From assembly GCF_000585395.1 (NCBI RefSeq), contig NZ_KK073875.1, positions 571,186 to 635,185 of the forward strand: 64,000 bases of DNA, read 5' to 3'. A program made the position numbers and the translations under genes. This stretch comes from Saccharibacillus sacchari DSM 19268. GTDB taxonomy: Bacteria > Bacillota > Bacilli > Paenibacillales > Paenibacillaceae. Under the pieces are notes generated by a model, which saw only the letters and a program-made list of their open reading frames with translations, did not search any database and had not been told where the DNA came from. Positions 41,953-50,825 of this stretch are shown in pieces. Each line of letters opens with the position of its first letter. The first letter of the stretch is position 1.

Positions 41953-42926
41953 ATCGACTGTATGCGATCGGCGAAGTATTGATCGACTTTATCCCTTTGC
42001 AAAAAGGCTGTGCGCTCAAAGACGTGAGTTCGTTCGAACGCGCGCCCGGCGGCGCACCGGCTAATGTCGCGGCTGCCGCAGCCAAGTACGGCGCGCGCGC
42101 ATCCATTTTGACAAAACTGGGACGCGATGCTTTCGGCGATTTTCTGCTTGAAGAGTTACAAAATGCGGGTGTGGATACGACGCATGTGAAGCGCACCGAC
42201 GAAGCCAATACGGGACTAGCATTCGTTTCGCTCAAAGACAACGGCGAACGCGATTTTTCTTTTTACCGTAAACCCTCCGCCGACCTGCTGTTATCGGAAA
42301 ACGAGATTGATGCAGCGTTATTCCAGGCCGGAGACATTCTGCATTTCGGTTCGGTCGATCTGGTCGACAGCCCGATGAAGCAAGCGCATCGCAAAGCCAT
42401 TCGTGCTGTCAAGGAAACAGGCGGCCTGGTCAGTTTCGATCCCAACGTGAGGCTGCCGCTTTGGAACGACGCCGAAGATTGCCGACGCGCCATTTTGGAG
42501 TTTTTGCCGAAAGCGCATCTGGTCAAAATATCGGACGAGGAGCTGGCGTTCATTACCGGCATTCAAGACGAGGAAACGGCGATCCTTTCGTTGTTCCGAG
42601 GCGATGTGCAGGCCGTTGTCTATACTCGCGGCGCACATGGAGCCGAGCTGTATACAACCAACGTCAGCTACGCGGCTCCGGGCTTCCGAGTCGATGCTCA
42701 GGATACGACCGGCGCGGGCGATGCCTTTGTAGGCGGGTTACTGTTCCATCTGCTTCAAAAAGAAGCCGTGCCGTCGAATCTGACTTCCCTGCTCGACGAG
42801 CACCATGCGGAGATTCTCCGTTTCGCCAATGCCAGCGGCGCGCTGACGACAACGAACAAAGGCGCGATCTCCGCACTGCCGGAAAAATCCGCCGTCGAAG
42901 CACTTATGCAGTCTCAATACGTATAA
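41949..42926 (+). CDS. scrK: Fructokinase (PfkB family)
   Basis: A 325-residue PfkB-type sugar kinase that phosphorylates fructose released from sucrose-6-phosphate. N-terminal GEVLIDFIP and the GGAPANVAAAAAKYGA di-glycine signature bind sugar; the C-terminal DTTGAGDAFVGG holds the anion hole and catalytic Asp. It overlaps the GH32 gene by 4 nt (ATGA), so the two are translationally coupled. Fructose as substrate is taken from the operon. Confidence 0.93.
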   Translation: MNRLYAIGEVLIDFIPLQKGCALKDVSSFERAPGGAPANVAAAAAKYGARASILTKLGRDAFGDFLLEELQNAGVDTTHVKRTDEANTGLAFVSLKDNGERDFSFYRKPSADLLLSENEIDAALFQAGDILHFGSVDLVDSPMKQAHRKAIRAVKETGGLVSFDPNVRLPLWNDAEDCRRAILEFLPKAHLVKISDEELAFITGIQDEETAILSLFRGDVQAVVYTRGAHGAELYTTNVSYAAPGFRVDAQDTTGAGDAFVGGLLFHLLQKEAVPSNLTSLLDEHHAEILRFANASGALTTTNKGAISALPEKSAVEALMQSQYV

Positions 42927-42953
42927 CCCCCTATTCGGAAAGGAATGACAATC

Positions 42954-45062
42954 ATGTCTGAAAATCGCGATATCGCCCTCGAAGTCGTCGAAGCGATCGG
43001 CGGCAAAGAAAACATCGCTTCATTCGCGCACTGCGCGACACGTTTGCGTATCATGGTGCGGGATCAAGATAAAGTCGATCAAGCCCGTATCGAAAATACC
43101 GACAAGGTCAAAGGCGCCTTTTTCAACTCCGGCCAATATCAAATCATCTTCGGGACAGGCACGGTAAACCGGATCTTCGAAGAAGTCGAAAAGCTCGGCA
43201 TCGAAAGCACGTCCAAAGAAGAAATCAAAAGCGAAGGCAAAAAGCAGGGCAACGCGTTCCAGCGCGCGATTCGTACATTCGGCGACGTATTCGTTCCGAT
43301 CATTCCCGTGCTGGTCGCCACCGGTTTGTTCATGGGGCTGCGCGGCCTGCTAACCCAGGAGCTCGTGCTTTCTTGGTTCGGCGCGACGCCGGAAAGCATC
43401 CCGCCCAACTTCCTGTTGTTCACTCAGGTTCTGACGGATACAGCCTTTGCGTTCCTGCCGGCGCTCGTCGCTTGGTCGGCATTCCGCGTATTCGGCGGCA
43501 GTCCCGTACTCGGGATCGTGCTGGGCTTGATGCTGGTCAACCCGGCTCTCCCGAATGCTTATGCGGTCGCTGACGGCAGCGCGGAAGCTTTGACGATGTT
43601 CGGCTTTATCCCCGTCGTCGGCTACCAGGGATCGGTACTCCCCGCCTTCTTCGTCGGCCTGTTGGGCGCGAAGTTCGAGAAGTTTTTGCGTAAACGGGTG
43701 CCGGAAGCGCTGGATCTGATTCTGACGCCGTTCATTACCCTGCTCGTGATGATCACATTGGGTCTGTTCGCAATCGGTCCGGTGTTCCATTCGCTGGAAA
43801 ACGTCGTGCTGCACGGGACTACGTTCCTGCTTGATCTGCCATTCGGCATCGCGGGTCTGTTGATCGGTTTCTTCCACCAGATCGTCGTCGTGACCGGCGT
43901 GCATCACATTTTCAACTTCCTGGAGATTCAACTGCTTGAACAAACCGGCTCCAACCCGTTCAATGCGATCATTACTTGCGCGATGGCAGCTCAAGGCGCT
44001 GCCTGCCTCGCTGTCGGTCTCAAAACGAAAAACGCCAAGCTCAAAGCGCTGGCGCTGCCTTCTTCCTTCTCGGCGTTCCTCGGCATTACGGAACCTGCGA
44101 TCTTCGGCGTCAACCTGCGTTATATGAAGCCTTTCGTAATGGGTCTGATCGGCGGCGCCGCAGGCGGCTTCCTGGCTTCGTTCCTGCATTTGGCGGGTAC
44201 GGGCATGGCGGTCACGGTTATCCCGGGCTCGCTGCTGTACCTGAACAACCAATTGCCGCTGTATATTCTGTGCAACCTGGTCGGCGCGGCCGTTGCCTTC
44301 GCACTGACTTGGCTGTTCGGTTATAAAGACGAGCAAGTTCTGGCGGTAGACGGAAACGAAAGCTCTGCGTCGAAAAAAGAACCCGTTGTCTCTTTCGCTT
44401 CTGCCGCAAAAACGCCAAACAGCGCTGCGGTATCGCCCGCATTCTTTTCTGCCGTCGCAAACGGAGAACAGAACGGGCAAAAGGTCTCTGCCGCCACTTC
44501 TTCCGCGTCTGATTCCGGCGCTGCAATGCATACGGCAGAATCGAACACCGAAGAAGAAAAAGCTAGGGATGCTCAATCCATGACTTTGAATGTCAAAGCT
44601 CCGATTACGGGACGCGTACTGCCTCTCTCCGAAGTTCCCGATCCCGCCTTTTCCGGCGGCCATATGGGAAGCGGAATCGCCATCGAACCGTCCGAAGGCC
44701 GAGTCTTCGCTCCTTTCGATTGTACCGTCGCCCACGTCATGGACAAAAGTAAACACGCCGTCATCCTCGAACACGATAACGGCGCCCAACTTCTGATCCA
44801 CGTCGGCATCAACACCGTTTCGCTGAAAGGCGAAGGCTTTACGACCCATGTCAAAAGCGGCGATCGCGTAAGCGAAGGCCAACTGCTGCTGGAGTTCGAC
44901 CTGAACGTCATTCAAGCAGCAGGACTGTCTTCCATCACGCCGATCCTCGTACCCGACGGTATCGACGCCGTGTTGGACGTACAGCCGCAAGCTGAAGGTA
45001 CGGTAACGGCTGGCGAGCAAGACGTGCTTGGTGTGCAAGTCTCCGCTTCGCAATCTGCTTAA
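42954..45062 (+). CDS. scrA: Sucrose-specific PTS EIIBCA
   Basis: A 702-residue PTS permease of the glucose-sucrose family with all three domains in one chain. EIIB (1-85): phosphorylated Cys27 in ASFAHCATRLRI. EIIC (about 100-470): ten or so membrane spans with TGVHHIFNFLEIQLLEQ and GITEPAIFGVNLRYMKP. A polar, Ser/Ala-rich linker (about 470-545) leads to a glucose-type EIIA with the active His in LLIHVGINTVSLKGEGF. Bacillus SacP lacks EIIA, so this is the self-sufficient form. The ATG at 42954 is nine bases after AAAGGA; an ATG at 42945 abuts it and is rejected. Substrate is assigned from the neighbouring genes. Confidence 0.93.
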   Translation: MSENRDIALEVVEAIGGKENIASFAHCATRLRIMVRDQDKVDQARIENTDKVKGAFFNSGQYQIIFGTGTVNRIFEEVEKLGIESTSKEEIKSEGKKQGNAFQRAIRTFGDVFVPIIPVLVATGLFMGLRGLLTQELVLSWFGATPESIPPNFLLFTQVLTDTAFAFLPALVAWSAFRVFGGSPVLGIVLGLMLVNPALPNAYAVADGSAEALTMFGFIPVVGYQGSVLPAFFVGLLGAKFEKFLRKRVPEALDLILTPFITLLVMITLGLFAIGPVFHSLENVVLHGTTFLLDLPFGIAGLLIGFFHQIVVVTGVHHIFNFLEIQLLEQTGSNPFNAIITCAMAAQGAACLAVGLKTKNAKLKALALPSSFSAFLGITEPAIFGVNLRYMKPFVMGLIGGAAGGFLASFLHLAGTGMAVTVIPGSLLYLNNQLPLYILCNLVGAAVAFALTWLFGYKDEQVLAVDGNESSASKKEPVVSFASAAKTPNSAAVSPAFFSAVANGEQNGQKVSAATSSASDSGAAMHTAESNTEEEKARDAQSMTLNVKAPITGRVLPLSEVPDPAFSGGHMGSGIAIEPSEGRVFAPFDCTVAHVMDKSKHAVILEHDNGAQLLIHVGINTVSLKGEGFTTHVKSGDRVSEGQLLLEFDLNVIQAAGLSSITPILVPDGIDAVLDVQPQAEGTVTAGEQDVLGVQVSASQSA

Positions 45063-45077
45063 TCCGGAAACGAAAAA

Positions 45078-45118
45078 AACCTTCATTCCGCCAAAATGGT
45101 CGGAATGAAGGTTCTTTT
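45078..45118 (+). terminator. Terminator of the sucrose operon
   Basis: AACCTTCATTCCG pairs perfectly with CGGAATGAAGGTT around a 10-nt loop, then CTTTT. It begins 15 nt after the PTS stop codon. Confidence 0.88.
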
Positions 45119-45198
45119 GCGTGCATGCATAAGCTTTTGAACAAGTCTATATCGATGAACCGAACAATTCTACATACCTAACAAACAAATCAGAAACA

Positions 45199-45230
45199 AA
45201 AAAAGAAGCCCTCTACGGACTTCTTTTCGT
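45199..45230 (-). terminator. Terminator of the tRNA-Pro/tRNA-Gly unit
   Basis: Minus strand: AAGAAGTCC pairs with GGCTTCTT (one bulge) and seven Ts follow, a few bases after the tRNA-Gly 3' end. Confidence 0.75.
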
Positions 45231-45232
45231 GA

Positions 45233-45303
45233 AGCGGGTGATGGGAATCGAACCCACGCTACCAGCTTGGAAGGCTGGAGTTCTACCATTGAACTACACC
45301 CGC
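45233..45303 (-). tRNA. tRNA-Gly (anticodon TCC)
   Basis: A 71-nt cloverleaf: acceptor GCGGGTG with CACCCGC and U at position 73, D arm with GTTCAATGGTAGAAC, anticodon stem CCAGC/GCTGG with loop CTTCCAA, and T arm GTGGGTTCGATTCCCAT. The anticodon TCC reads GGA and other Gly codons. CCA is not encoded. Confidence 0.95.
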
Positions 45304-45322
45304 ATATGTAACTAAAAGGAAA

Positions 45323-45399
45323 TGGTCGGGACGACACGATTTGAACATGCGACCCCCTGCTCCCAAAGCAGGTGCTCTACCAAGCTGAGCTACGTCCCG
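45323..45399 (-). tRNA. tRNA-Pro (anticodon TGG)
   Basis: A 77-nt cloverleaf including encoded CCA: acceptor CGGGACG with CGTCCCG, D arm TAGCTCAGCTTGGTAGAGCA, anticodon stem CCTGC/GCAGG with loop TTTGGGA, and T arm with GTTCAAATC. The anticodon TGG reads proline. It lies 19 nt upstream of tRNA-Gly in the same transcript. Confidence 0.95.
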
Positions 45400-45577
45400 A
45401 CATAATGTGTACCTTTTTTCTTGCACTGTCCTCTTGGGGACAAGAAATAATATACCATGTACCAAGACGCATTGCAAGCATTATTTTAAAAAAGTGATTC
45501 GCCAACAGAAGCGAAACACTTTTATCTCTTACCTATCCCCACTCTTTTTGAAGAAGTGTTTCTAAAGCAGCCACCCT

Positions 45578-45726
45578 AGCGGAGGGGGAAATTCAGTGAA
45601 AGACGCCTTTGAACCCGGAAAATTCCTCTAAAAATTTCAATCATCTTTTCCGGGTGAGACAGCGTCTTGTGAAGCATTTCGAAGAAATGCACTTCGGAAG
45701 CATATGCTGGAATTTCCCCCGCAGCG
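45578..45726. repeat. Palindromic intergenic element, copy B
   Basis: Ends AGCGGAGGGGGAAATTC and GAATTTCCCCCGCAGC are inverse complements with one unpaired base. The inner hairpin pairs AAGACGC with GCGTCTT and CCCGGAAAA with TTTTCCGGG. The block GAAGCATTTCGAAGAAATGC followed by ACTTCGGAAGC is shared with copy A, but it lies on the other side of the hairpin relative to copy A. The rest of 45400-45739 shows no gene. Confidence 0.78.
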
Positions 45727-45739
45727 CCTCGTAAGCTCC

Positions 45740-47830
45740 CTACCCCAACTTCTGCAAAAACATCCTCTCGAATCGGCCCGCCGGAACCGGACGGCTAAAC
45801 AAAAACCCCTGCGCCTCATGACAATGCTGACTCCGCAAGAACTCCAGCTGCTCCTCGTTCTCCACGCCTTCAGCCGTCACTTTCAGCTTAAGGTGATGCG
45901 CCATCGACGTAATCGTCGATACGATCGCCGCATCGCTTTGCCCGCTCATCACTTCGCTGACGAAGGAGCGGTCAATCTTCAGCCGATCGATCGGCATGTT
46001 TTTCAAATAATGCAGCGAACTGTAGCCCGTCCCGAAGTCGTCAATGCTGATATGCAGTCCAAGCTGCTTGAAGCGTTTGAGCTGCTCGAAAGCCGCGTCT
46101 TTATCGACCGTCATGCTTTCCGTAATCTCCAGCTCTACGTATTGCGGGTCCAGACCGATCTCCTCCAACATTCGGCCGATCTGTTCCGCAAGCCTCGGCT
46201 GACGGAATTGTCGGATCGAGAGATTGACCGACATGCAAAGCGGATCATATCCTTTATCCTGCCATTCTTTGTTTTGACGGAAAGCTTCATAGAGAACCCA
46301 CTCGCCGAGCGGCACGATCAGGCCGCTCTCTTCCGCCAAAGGAATAAACTCGCCGGGAGAAACAGGGCCTCGCACCGGATGATTCCAACGCACAAGCGCC
46401 TCCATCCCCAAAATGTTCCCATGCTCGACAGACATTTTAGGCTGATATTCCAGAAAGAACTCTCCGCGCTCCAAGCCTTTGCGCAGATCGCTTTCCAAAA
46501 TCAACTTTTCCCGGGCAATGGTCGTCATGCCTTTGGAGAAACGTTTGACTTCGGACCCTTGTTCCTTGGCTAGATGCACGGCCGCATCCGCGCTTTGAAG
46601 CAAACCGTCCGCAGCATGGCCGTCTTCCGGATAAACGGCAATCCCTGCGGATAACGCTACATAATGCTCCATTCCTCCAACATTAACGGGCCTCTCGAAT
46701 TCGATCAAAAGCGCGTGCGCTCGCTTCATCGCCTCATCGCCGCCGCTTTCAGGCAAAACGACCGCAAACTCGTCGCCGCCCGTGCGGAAAACCTCTTCGG
46801 GCCCTTCCACATGATTTTGCAGCATTTCCGATACGATTCCGAGCAAACGGTCGCCCGCTTCGTAACCGAGCGAATCATTGATTGTTTTAAAACGATTAAT
46901 GTTGAGCACCATGAGAGCCGTCTTGCCGGAATACGCTTCATCAAAACGCAGATTCAACCTTGCGTGAAGGCTGCGACGGTTCGGAAGTCCGGTCAGATCG
47001 TCATTGTAGGCCAAAAACTCGATCCGTTCCTCCGCTTCGCGGCGCTCGCGCAGCGGCTCGGCAATCGCCAAACGCAAGCCCTGGCTCACCAGGATCGCAT
47101 AAGCCAGAGCATGCAGCCCCGAAGCCATTAATAAAGGAAGCCCCGACGAATTCCCTGCCTGAAGCAGCAGAATCTGGGCGACAACGACGATTCCGAGGGA
47201 CTGCACCGCAATCCAGGGGGCTTTGCTCCGTGTTTGACGATAGCGCACGAACAATACGATCGCCGCGAGCACGGCAACGCCTAATCCCAGAATCATCAGC
47301 GTCAGTTCCAGACCCGCAACGCCGGCAGGCTGAAGCTCTGCGCGCACGAAGAACAATAATCCAGCCAACGCCGCGGTCGACAACGGCAGACCGAAATACA
47401 AAGCTCGGCTCGGCACACGGCCCGGACGCTCAGGCAAAGCAAAAAGCAGCAGAAGCCCGAACGCGTAAACGAGGGCCGACAACGACAGCAACCATTCACT
47501 GCCAACGCGGCCCGGTATCGACTCCGTTGCAAAATGATATAAATTCGTCAGCAGATACAAAAGCTCGATTGAGCCTGCCGCTCCCATCAACTTAACCATT
47601 CGCTTGCTGTAGCTGCCAATGCGACGGTCGAATAACGGCGTTGCGTGGAAGTACACCGTCAAACATGCCGTCACCGAAAAGCAAGCCGTTAACAGCAATA
47701 AAGCAGAAGCCCAGCGGCTCTCTGCTCCAGTGGCGTAGAAGAAGTATTCGACTGCTTCACACGCAAGAATAAGAACAAAGACGGAAAGGGTGTAAAAGGT
47801 CAGTTGGCGCGATGCCGAAGTTGTATTCAT
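45740..47830 (-). CDS. GGDEF-EAL protein with an N-terminal membrane sensor
   Basis: A 696-residue protein: about eight membrane spans (residues 10-250), then GGDEF (about 275-430) and EAL (about 445-690) domains. GGDEF is intact (RTGGDEFAVV) although the upstream substrate motif reads NINRFKTINDSLGYEAGD. The EAL domain has MEALVRWNHP, ELEITES, IDDFGTGYSSLHYL and AEGVENEEQ, so its metal-binding residues are present and phosphodiesterase activity is expected. Net direction, synthesis or breakdown of c-di-GMP, cannot be told. The start at 47830 has GGAAGTGA close upstream; ATG at 47860 is an alternative. Monocistronic, divergent from the feo operon. Confidence 0.9.
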   Translation of the reverse strand: MNTTSASRQLTFYTLSVFVLILACEAVEYFFYATGAESRWASALLLLTACFSVTACLTVYFHATPLFDRRIGSYSKRMVKLMGAAGSIELLYLLTNLYHFATESIPGRVGSEWLLSLSALVYAFGLLLLFALPERPGRVPSRALYFGLPLSTAALAGLLFFVRAELQPAGVAGLELTLMILGLGVAVLAAIVLFVRYRQTRSKAPWIAVQSLGIVVVAQILLLQAGNSSGLPLLMASGLHALAYAILVSQGLRLAIAEPLRERREAEERIEFLAYNDDLTGLPNRRSLHARLNLRFDEAYSGKTALMVLNINRFKTINDSLGYEAGDRLLGIVSEMLQNHVEGPEEVFRTGGDEFAVVLPESGGDEAMKRAHALLIEFERPVNVGGMEHYVALSAGIAVYPEDGHAADGLLQSADAAVHLAKEQGSEVKRFSKGMTTIAREKLILESDLRKGLERGEFFLEYQPKMSVEHGNILGMEALVRWNHPVRGPVSPGEFIPLAEESGLIVPLGEWVLYEAFRQNKEWQDKGYDPLCMSVNLSIRQFRQPRLAEQIGRMLEEIGLDPQYVELEITESMTVDKDAAFEQLKRFKQLGLHISIDDFGTGYSSLHYLKNMPIDRLKIDRSFVSEVMSGQSDAAIVSTITSMAHHLKLKVTAEGVENEEQLEFLRSQHCHEAQGFLFSRPVPAGRFERMFLQKLG

Positions 47831-48162
47831 AAATTCACTTCCGTCCTGCAGGGATGTCATAGTATACGATCAGTCTCACCTTCGCTGTTTAAATTCTACG
47901 CCGTCTTGCTAACTCCTGCTAAGCTTCGTCAAAATCAGACAAATTTCTTTGAGCAAGCAAGAAAAAAGGTTCCTGCTTCGGAACCCGTATTCCCCGTACG
48001 CTTTTGAACCGGTATATTCATGAAAAAAATAATGAACGGCCATTTTTTTGCTTTTTCATCATACTTAAGCCACCGCATAAAGTAAAGCGGAAATCCTGCG
48101 TTTTTATGACAATTATCACAGCTGTTATTAAAGGCCGGTGATACATTACGAAAAAAGATAGT

Positions 48163-48177
48163 TGATATTCATTCTCA
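48163..48177. promoter_or_regulatory. Fur box upstream of feoA
   Basis: TGATATTCATTCTCA matches the 7-1-7 Fur consensus TGATAATNATTATCA with two mismatches. It lies 31 nt before the feoA start, where bound Fur would block transcription when iron is plentiful. The same intergenic region (47861-48207) also must hold the promoter of the GGDEF-EAL gene; I see no other element there. Confidence 0.75.
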
Positions 48178-48207
48178 CCGGAACTTGACCGGTATTGGAG
48201 GATTTTT

Positions 48208-48465
48208 ATGTTGCTTAAACACGGATCGGATCTCCCGCTCGCACTGGGTCATATGAAGCCGGGCGATACGGTCGAACTTCATGCGCTGCATTGCGCAAGT
48301 CCATTGTTGCGCCGTCGATTACGGGACCTCGGCGTAACGGAAGGCAGCGCGTTGAAAGTATTGCGGCTCGGCCTCTTCGGCGGCCCTCTTACCTTCGAAT
48401 GCGACGGCCAGCATATCGGTATCCGCCGGGACGAAGCCAACCGCATGGAGGTTGCTCCCTTATGA
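48208..48465 (+). CDS. feoA: Ferrous iron transport protein A
   Basis: An 85-residue FeoA: a small SH3-like cytoplasmic partner of FeoB. LGHMKPGDTVELHAL, LLRRRLRDLGVTEGSALKVLRLGLFGGPLTFECDGQHIGIRRDEANRMEV matches the family throughout. TTGGAGG lies eight bases before the ATG. The stop overlaps the feoB start by 4 nt. Confidence 0.93.
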   Translation: MLLKHGSDLPLALGHMKPGDTVELHALHCASPLLRRRLRDLGVTEGSALKVLRLGLFGGPLTFECDGQHIGIRRDEANRMEVAPL

Positions 48466-50480
48466 GCGAAGTCGCGTTGCTCGGCAATCCGAATACCGGA
48501 AAAACTTCTCTATTCAATATGTTGACCCGTTCTTACGAAACGGTAGGCAACTGGTCGGGAGTCACGGTCGAGAAAAAAGTCGGCGTATTACGCGGACGCG
48601 GCGGACGGATTGTGGACTTGCCGGGATTATATTCGCTGCTGCCTTTGACCGAAGACGAAAGTGTTGCCGCGCGCTTTTTAATGGAAGAATCTCCTGCCTC
48701 TCTTCTCAACATCGTGGATGCCTCGCAGCTGGAACGCAATCTGTATCTCACCATCCAACTGCTGGAATGCGGGCGTCCCATGCTGATCGGCTTGAATATG
48801 GTCGATGTGGCGCGCAGCCGAAACATTACGGTGGACGCAGCTTTATTGCAACAAGAGCTGGGCGTCCCCGTCGTCTCCATCGTCGCCCGCAAAGGAACCG
48901 GATGCGCCGATGTTCTTCAAGCTCTTGGCAGTCTCGCGCAATCCGAAAAAAGCAGCTTCCGGATTGATTACGGTCCTGTGATCGAATCAAGCGTAACGCG
49001 AATGTCCGAACGATTAAATCAAGCTGCCGAAACCTCCTCCTCCAATCTTCGTTGGACGGCTCTTCAATTACTGGAAGGCAACGAAGCCGTACGCTCCTTT
49101 CTATCAGGAAGCGACGTCCTCAGCGATCTGGATGACTTGATTGAAGAAACAAGCCAACAATTAGGTCTGACCGGCGAAAAGAGCGATATGCCGACATATC
49201 TGCGTAAAATTCGTACAGAGCGAATCACGCAGATTTGCGCAGTCGTCTTGGATCGTTCTGCCCAACGCATTCACACGGCAACGGAACGGATCGACACCAT
49301 TTTAACGCATCGGATCATCGGCATTCCGCTTTTCCTGGCCTTGATGTTCCTCATCTTCAAGTTAACCTTCGATTGGCTCGGCAGCCTGCTGTCCGATCAA
49401 CTGGACGGATTGATCTCCGGTACATTGAGCGGCTGGATTTCTTCGGCACTGGATGGGCTTGGAGCTTCGGCATTTACGCATGCGCTTGTCGTGGACGGTA
49501 TTGTCGGCGGCGTCGGCGGCGTGCTGGTCTTCTTGCCTCAGATTTGTATTTTGTTCATGCTCATCTCCTTCATCGAAGATTCCGGCTATATGGCACGGAT
49601 CACGTTGCTCATGGATCGGACTATGGAAGCTGTCGGACTTAGCGGAAAAGCCTTTATTCCTTTTATCATCGGCTTCGGCTGCAATGTCCCGGCTATTATG
49701 GCTGCACGAACGATGGAGCAGCGCAAAGATCGCCTGCTGACCACGCTGCTCGTGCCGCTGATGTCCTGTTCGGCACGTCTTCCCGTGTACGCGCTGTTTG
49801 CCGGTGTCTTTTTTGCTTCCGATCAGGCTCTTGTGGTCATGGGATTGTATCTGATGGGCATGGTGCTCGCTTTGGCGCTTGCCAAGCTGTTCTCTCGTAC
49901 GCTGATGAAAAGTGAACCTTCGCTCTTTGTCGTGGAACTCCCGCCGTATCGCATGCCGCAACTACTGTCTTTGCTGCGCATGACGTGGGAAAAGGTTAAA
50001 GGTTTTTTGCGGAAAGCGGGAACGATCATCCTCGCAGGTTCAGTAATGATCTGGTTCTTGTCCAACACGGGCCCAAGCGGCTTCGGCGTGAATATGAACG
50101 ACAGTTTCCTGGCCTCAATCGGCGGTGCATTGTCCGGAATTCTGACTCCGCTCGGCTTCGGTACCTGGCAGGCGGGCGCAGCACTCATTACCGGATTCAT
50201 GGCTAAAGAAGTCGTCGTCTCTACCATGAACATCATCTACCAGGTTCCGGACATGGCAGGACTGGAGCACCAGGTTGCTATGGCATTCACGCCGCTCCAA
50301 GCCTTCAGTTTTATTGCGTTCATTCTGCTCTACATCCCTTGTCTGGCTACAGTCGGCGTCATTCGCAAAGAAACGTCTTCGTGGCGCTGGACTTTCTTTT
50401 CCATGGGATACTCGCTTGTGCTCGCCTATATCGTCGCTATCCTCATTTATCAAGGCGGCCGACTGATTGGACTGACTTGA
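48462..50480 (+). CDS. feoB: Ferrous iron transporter FeoB
   Basis: A 672-residue Fe2+ transporter. The N-terminal G domain has G1 GNPNTGKTS, G2-like NWSGVTVEKK, G3 DLPGLYSL and G4 NMVD, followed by a helical GDI region and about ten membrane spans. In the membrane part, IGFGCNVPAIMAARTME and SCSARLPVYALF carry the conserved cysteines of the iron path. The frame extends upstream through feoA, but the ATG at 48462, overlapping the feoA stop, gives the standard start. Expected to be Fur-controlled. Confidence 0.96.
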   Translation: MSEVALLGNPNTGKTSLFNMLTRSYETVGNWSGVTVEKKVGVLRGRGGRIVDLPGLYSLLPLTEDESVAARFLMEESPASLLNIVDASQLERNLYLTIQLLECGRPMLIGLNMVDVARSRNITVDAALLQQELGVPVVSIVARKGTGCADVLQALGSLAQSEKSSFRIDYGPVIESSVTRMSERLNQAAETSSSNLRWTALQLLEGNEAVRSFLSGSDVLSDLDDLIEETSQQLGLTGEKSDMPTYLRKIRTERITQICAVVLDRSAQRIHTATERIDTILTHRIIGIPLFLALMFLIFKLTFDWLGSLLSDQLDGLISGTLSGWISSALDGLGASAFTHALVVDGIVGGVGGVLVFLPQICILFMLISFIEDSGYMARITLLMDRTMEAVGLSGKAFIPFIIGFGCNVPAIMAARTMEQRKDRLLTTLLVPLMSCSARLPVYALFAGVFFASDQALVVMGLYLMGMVLALALAKLFSRTLMKSEPSLFVVELPPYRMPQLLSLLRMTWEKVKGFLRKAGTIILAGSVMIWFLSNTGPSGFGVNMNDSFLASIGGALSGILTPLGFGTWQAGAALITGFMAKEVVVSTMNIIYQVPDMAGLEHQVAMAFTPLQAFSFIAFILLYIPCLATVGVIRKETSSWRWTFFSMGYSLVLAYIVAILIYQGGRLIGLT

Positions 50481-50504
50481 TTCGAAAAGAAAGGAAGATT
50501 GCTC

Positions 50505-50705
50505 ATGGTCGATTGGATCATTGCCATTTTGGTCATTGCTTATTCCGGTTACGTACTGATTCGATTCTGGAAAAAAAGCAAAAAAGGCGCCTGCGCCGGA
50601 TGCTCCGTTCAATCCGACGGCCGGACGCCGAGCGGATGCCCGGGATGCTCCTCCTTGCTTAGCGAAGAGGCTCGCCAAGCCGCGCATAACCGTCACTCCG
50701 AGTAA
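50505..50705 (+). CDS. FeoB-associated Cys-rich membrane protein
   Basis: A 66-residue protein: one N-terminal membrane span (VDWIIAILVIAYSGYVLIRF), a basic patch KKSKKG, then a cysteine cluster CAGCSVQ...GCPGC. This is the usual small partner encoded after feoB in Bacillota; its exact role in iron uptake is unsettled. AAAGGAAG lies upstream of the ATG; a TTG six bases before it is ignored. The gap after feoB is 24 nt. Confidence 0.85.
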   Translation: MVDWIIAILVIAYSGYVLIRFWKKSKKGACAGCSVQSDGRTPSGCPGCSSLLSEEARQAAHNRHSE

Positions 50706-50719
50706 GGTTGCCGGCAATC

Positions 50720-50766
50720 AAAAAGCCCCGAACTTCCGTTGTGCATATACGGATGCTCGGGGTTTA
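50720..50766. terminator. Bidirectional terminator after the feo operon
   Basis: AAAAAGCCCCGA pairs with TCGGGGTTT, with an inner CCG/CGG pair; T runs exist on both strands. It serves the convergent feo and DUF4129-like genes. Confidence 0.8.
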
Positions 50767-50825
50767 AGTCTTGAATCGACATGCGCGGACGCACGTCTTT
50801 CGAATAATTACGATCGATTGTTCTC

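Noticed and set aside
43350-45086. 578-residue minus-strand frame
   Set aside because: It is antisense to the PTS permease, which has full domain and active-site evidence; the antisense product is Arg/Gln-rich without motifs.
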